DNA of 64,000 bases, taken from assembly GCA_964482225.1 (NCBI GenBank), contig CAYZWT010000010.1, forward strand, positions 1 through 64,000. Reading direction: 5' to 3'. This document shows, piece after piece, positions 61,500 through 64,000 of this stretch (the first letter of the stretch is position 1; each line of letters starts with the position of its first letter). The position numbers and the translations under genes were made by a program. This DNA comes from UBA1429 sp964482225. Lineage in GTDB: Bacteria > Chloroflexota > Anaerolineae > UBA1429. Below the pieces are notes generated by a model. That model was not told the origin of the DNA. It saw only the letters and a list, made by a program, of their open reading frames with translations, and did no database searches.

Positions 61500-61874
61500 T
61501 CAGTCCCAGTACAGATCGGGGTTGTGAAAGAGCTCGAGGGCGTTGCCATCGGGATCACGGAAAAAGGCGATGCGCAGGTTGCCCGAGCCGCGCGGCTCGA
61601 TGAAAAAGGGCACGCCCTTGGCCGCGAGCTCTTCATAGACGGCGTCCACATCCTCGACCTGCAGGGCCAGGTGGGCAAAGGCCCCCGCCGCCCCCGGCTC
61701 CTGGTCGGGCGCGGCCATCAGCTCGATGGTGGTGCCGCCGATGTCGATAAACACGACGTCGCGGCCGGGGAACTGGCCGACGATCGCCAGCCCCAGGGTC
61801 TCGGTGTAGAACGCCTTGGCCCGCGCAAAGTCAGGGGTGCGCAGGGCGATATGATGGGAGCGGAACTGGGCCAT
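61500..61874 (-). CDS. VOC/glyoxalase-family protein
   Basis: 124 aa. Two beta-alpha-beta-beta-beta modules: HHIALRTPDFARAKAFYTETLGL, DIGGTTIELM (first metal Glu), FAHLALQVEDVDAVYEELAAKG, FRDPDGNALELFHNP (second Glu). Single-domain dimeric glyoxalase-like, perhaps a lactoylglutathione lyase or detoxification enzyme. Substrate unknown. Confidence 0.9.
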   Translation of the reverse strand: MAQFRSHHIALRTPDFARAKAFYTETLGLAIVGQFPGRDVVFIDIGGTTIELMAAPDQEPGAAGAFAHLALQVEDVDAVYEELAAKGVPFFIEPRGSGNLRIAFFRDPDGNALELFHNPDLYWD

Positions 61875-62000
61875 TGGGTTACCTCCGGTGGTCGAGAATC
61901 GAGTGTGACGGCGGGCATCCTAGCCGCGCAAGGCGCATGTGTCAAGCTACGGCGCGCTATGGCGACTGTGGGGATCTGGGCCAATGGCTTGCAGATGGGT

Positions 62001-62392
62001 GGCGAGTGGGCCGATAAGCCGAATTCTGTGCCCCTGCGTTGCCGCAGGGGTGGCGATCATCTATCTGGGACGCCGATTGCTCGACGCCTCACGCGACCTA
62101 CCCGAGGCATGGGGCGAGCAGCCCCTGCCCCAACCCGTGGGTTGGGGCGCCTCATGCTTGGTCTTGCTCCCGATGGGGTTTGCCTAGCCGGCCCGGTCGC
62201 CCGCGCCGCTGGTGGTCCCTTACACCACCGTTTCACCCTTACCCTGGCCCTTGCGGGCCGGGGCGCTCTGCTCTCTGTTGCACTGTGCCGTCGGGTCGCC
62301 CCGCCTGGACGTTATCCAGCATCGCGCTCTTTGGAGTTCGGACTTTCCTCGCCCCTTTGTTAGAGGGGTGCGATCGCCTGGCCCACTCACCA
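62001..62392 (-). ncRNA. rnpB: RNase P RNA
   Basis: Read on the minus strand the sequence gives GAGGAAAGTCCGAACTCC near the 5' end, AGGGTGAAACGGTGGTGTAA, GCAAACCCCATC, GATAGATGATCGCC and ACAGAATTCGGCTTAT near the 3' end, all universal RNase P RNA blocks. The ends GGTGAGTGGGCC and GGCCCACTCGCC pair as helix P1. Processes tRNA 5' ends. A promoter at 62398-62426 fits its 5' end exactly. Size about 390 nt, type A. Confidence 0.95.
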
Positions 62393-62397
62393 GGTTG

Positions 62398-62426
62398 ATG
62401 ATAGCATCCGGCAGGCGAAACGCCAA
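62398..62426 (-). promoter_or_regulatory. rnpB promoter
   Basis: TTGGCG (62421-62426) and TATCAT (62398-62403) with 17-bp spacing on the minus strand; predicted start at 62391, which is the first pair of helix P1. Confidence 0.72.
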
Positions 62427-62879
62427 AGGGCGTGCGAGCGTTGGCAGGTGTACACGTGCCCACGTTCGGCGCTGCGCACTTGCCCAGTGGCAGGGGGCAT
62501 CGGCGATCCGCCGCAAGCCCTTATCCCCCAACAAGACAAGAATAGCGGGGATGAGGGCGACCGATCGCGACAAGGCAAGAGCAAGGCTCTCCATAGCGCG
62601 AACCTTGGCGGCACCCTGAAAGCACGATTCCTGGCGAGTGAACGCGCCCGCCATGCGTCTGCTGCGCATCTCGGGGCTGACTCCTACCCACTTTTGCAGA
62701 AAGGGCGTCTTCCCTCTAGGCTTTGTGTATCACGCAGGATCGAGAGAGGAGGACGCCCGTGCGGTTAGGATATGGCGAGTTGCTCTGTTTTGTCCAATCA
62801 ATGCTGCATGGCTGGCGGCTCACGCGCCAACGCAATCTGGCCCTGCTAGCCCTCGGGATCAGTTCGCCGTTTCGGATTT
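62427..62879. other. gap with IS remnant and inverted repeat
   Basis: No complete gene. An inverted repeat pairs 62704-62718 with 62746-62759 (GGGCGTCTTCCCTCT against AGAGGAGGACGCCC) and could be an insertion-element end. From 62764 a frame reads GYGELLCFVQSMLHGWRLTRQRNLALLALGIS, which looks like the N-terminus of an IS4-type transposase, cut off after about 40 residues. Confidence 0.4.
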
Positions 62880-63116
62880 GTGCGACGAGTAGAGAGAGTA
62901 CTCTCTCTCGGCATCCAGCCATCGGTGTTCTACCGCTGGCAGCAACAGTTGTTTGAGAACGGCGCCAGCGTCTTTGCGCCACGGGCAAGGAGCGCGCGCG
63001 ACCCCTTGGCCGACAAGGTCAAGGCTCTCGAAGAGAAGCTCACACGCAAGAACGAGGTGCTCTCCGAGTTGATGGAGGAGCAAGTCAGGCTAAAAAAAGA
63101 ACTTGGGGATGCTTAG
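62880..63116 (+). CDS. IS3 OrfA (helix-turn-helix, possibly 5'-truncated)
   Basis: 78 aa from GTG 62880. RVLSLGIQPSVFYRWQQQLFENGASVF is the second half of the IS3 OrfA HTH domain; the usual first helix (about 20 residues) is missing because the frame is blocked by a TAG at 62847. The C-terminal coil KALEEKLTRKNEVLSELMEEQVRLKKEL is a leucine-zipper-like dimerisation region. An 18-bp palindrome AGAGAGAGTACTCTCTCT sits at 62891-62908 inside it, perhaps the scar of a rearrangement. Confidence 0.75.
   Translation: MRRVERVLSLGIQPSVFYRWQQQLFENGASVFAPRARSARDPLADKVKALEEKLTRKNEVLSELMEEQVRLKKELGDA
63092..63099 (+). other. programmed -1 frameshift site
   Basis: Seven A residues followed by G (A AAA AAA G) lie in the OrfA frame five codons before its TAG stop; a -1 slip joins OrfA to the OrfB frame without an intervening stop. 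This is the standard IS3-family arrangement for making OrfAB. Confidence 0.8.
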
Positions 63117-63127
63117 CCCAGCGGCGG

Positions 63128-64000
63128 GTGGCCGCTGACACACGCGATGCCGTGGTGGATTGCCTGCGCTATTGGTCAGCCCGCACGGGCCTGGCACAGA
63201 GGCAGTTGCTCACCTGGCTGGGCATCCCCGCCAGCAAGTACTATGACTGGCGCCGACGTTACGGGCAGCCGAACGGGCACAATGCGCAGACGCCGCGCAC
63301 GTTCTGGTTGCTGCCTGAGGAAAGGCAGGCCATTCTGGACTTCCAGGCCCAGCATCCCGAGGAGGGCTACCGACGCTTGTGCTACATGATGCTGGACTTA
63401 AATGTGGCCGCAGCCAGCCCCAGCAGCGTCTACCGCGTGCTAAAGAGCGCTGGGCGCATCGGCCCGCATGATGCCCCCTCAACCAAGGGGCAGGGGTTCG
63501 TGCAGCCCACCCGTGCCCACGCCCACTGGCACATCGATGTCTCGTATCTCAATATCTGCGGCACCTTCTACTACTTGTGCAGCGTGCTAGATGGCTACAG
63601 CCGCTACATCGTGCACTGGGAGATTCGTGAGACCATGACCGAGGCCGACGTCGAGACCATCCTGCAGCGGGGGCGCGAAGCCTTTCCAGGCGCCAGGCCG
63701 CGCATCATCTCGGACAACGGGCCGCAGTTCCTGGCGCGGGACTTTAAGGCATTCGTGCGTCTGTGCGGGATGACGCATGTACGCACGTCACCCTACTATC
63801 CCCAGAGCAACGGCAAGATCGAGAGCTGGCACAAGACGGTCAAACGCGAGTGTATCCGCCCCTTGACGCCACTCAATCTCAACGACGCCCGTCGCATCGT
63901 GAGGGGCTTTGTCCAAACGTACAATACCCAACGTCTGCACAGCGGTATCGGCTATGTCACACCCCAAGCCCGGCTAGAGGGGCTGGACGGCCGGATTATG
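63128..64000 (+). CDS. IS3 OrfB DDE transposase (partial at window end)
   Basis: Open from the frameshift site at 63092 to the window end with no stop; a GTG at 63128 could serve as an internal start. The catalytic triad is present: D in HWHIDVSYL, D in IISDNGPQF, and E in SNGKIESWHK, with exactly 35 residues between the second Asp and the Glu. RRHYG-like region and HTH (GLAQRQLLTWLGIPASKYYDW) precede. The final motif YNTQRLHSGIGYVTPQ marks near the C-terminus, so only a short end is missing. Confidence 0.9.
   Translation, partial: MAADTRDAVVDCLRYWSARTGLAQRQLLTWLGIPASKYYDWRRRYGQPNGHNAQTPRTFWLLPEERQAILDFQAQHPEEGYRRLCYMMLDLNVAAASPSSVYRVLKSAGRIGPHDAPSTKGQGFVQPTRAHAHWHIDVSYLNICGTFYYLCSVLDGYSRYIVHWEIRETMTEADVETILQRGREAFPGARPRIISDNGPQFLARDFKAFVRLCGMTHVRTSPYYPQSNGKIESWHKTVKRECIRPLTPLNLNDARRIVRGFVQTYNTQRLHSGIGYVTPQARLEGLDGRIM

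Larger units (their letters stand above)
62880..64000 (+). mobile_element. IS3-family insertion sequence, truncated by window end
   Basis: OrfA and OrfB in overlapping frames with an A7G slippery site and a DD(35)E transposase. The left end is not clearly defined; the sequence just upstream resembles a fragment of a different element, so this may be a nested insertion. The right inverted repeat is beyond the window. Confidence 0.85.

Noticed and set aside
62220..62669. protein-coding frames over the 62.0-62.6 kb region
   Set aside because: The sequence there is RNase P RNA, with universal blocks and P1 pairing; open frames in it are accidental.
1..64000. CRISPR array or tRNA genes
   Set aside because: No regularly spaced repeats with unique spacers and no tRNA cloverleaf could be seen in the gaps; a tRNA scan could not be run.

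Overview
The window looks like a high-GC chromosome segment from a Chloroflexota-type bacterium (Anaerolineae or a relative). This is an inference from the mix of gene families (lipoprotein serpin, GH127, CE7 esterase, Trx-coupled ArsC, a very large glycosyltransferase locus) and from the frequent TTG and GTG starts. No 16S gene or other strict marker is present, so the phylum is only a guess.

Left part (1-20.9 kb): a corrinoid-flavoured group holds a MetH-activation-domain-like protein, an MFS transporter, an isochorismatase-like hydrolase, CobO, a short divergent CbiB/CobD homologue and a histidine phosphatase of possible CobC type. It is followed by a four-carbon acid-sugar kinase, an arsC/arsR pair, and two tandem paralogous microproteins. 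Each microprotein gene has a nearly identical promoter built of 11-bp direct repeats. Next come a CPBP protease, a carbohydrate block (clan GH-A-like hydrolase, two TIM-barrel sugar isomerase/epimerases, PhzF), GH127, a serpin, a CE7 esterase, a second phosphatase and a Wzc-like tyrosine autokinase.

21-26.4 kb, minus strand: an overlapping operon of MscS channel, nucleotidyltransferase, intracellular GH84 hexosaminidase, GlcNAc-type kinase and SIS protein, which reads as amino-sugar salvage.

26.4-29.9 kb: an accessory cassette with two diverged paralogues of one unnamed protein family, an atypical tyrosine recombinase, a coiled-coil small protein, a clear promoter with an operator-like dyad, and short dispersed repeats. 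It abuts a broken methyltransferase gene.

30-55.9 kb, minus strand: one giant surface-polysaccharide locus. Transcription order is Wzm, Wzt, methyltransferase, GT4, a VapBC-type toxin-antitoxin pair, then a run of GT2 and GT4 transferases with an anchored sialidase-like protein, an O-antigen-ligase-like protein, FkbM, WecB, another methyltransferase and a GT39-like membrane transferase. Export is therefore of the ABC-dependent type. The locus shows repeated signs of recombination: genes with GC-rich 5' parts and AT-richer 3' parts, in-gene 31-nt palindromic repeats, and an 80-bp duplicated GT2 5' end bracketing the toxin-antitoxin pair.

56-64 kb: orphan HicB, a DPM-type GT2, a TipA/MerR regulator with a 19-bp-spacer promoter, an SDR/UroD-like pair, an RmlA-type nucleotidyltransferase, a VOC protein, the RNase P RNA gene (minus strand) with its own promoter, and an IS3-family element with a programmed frameshift site that runs off the window.
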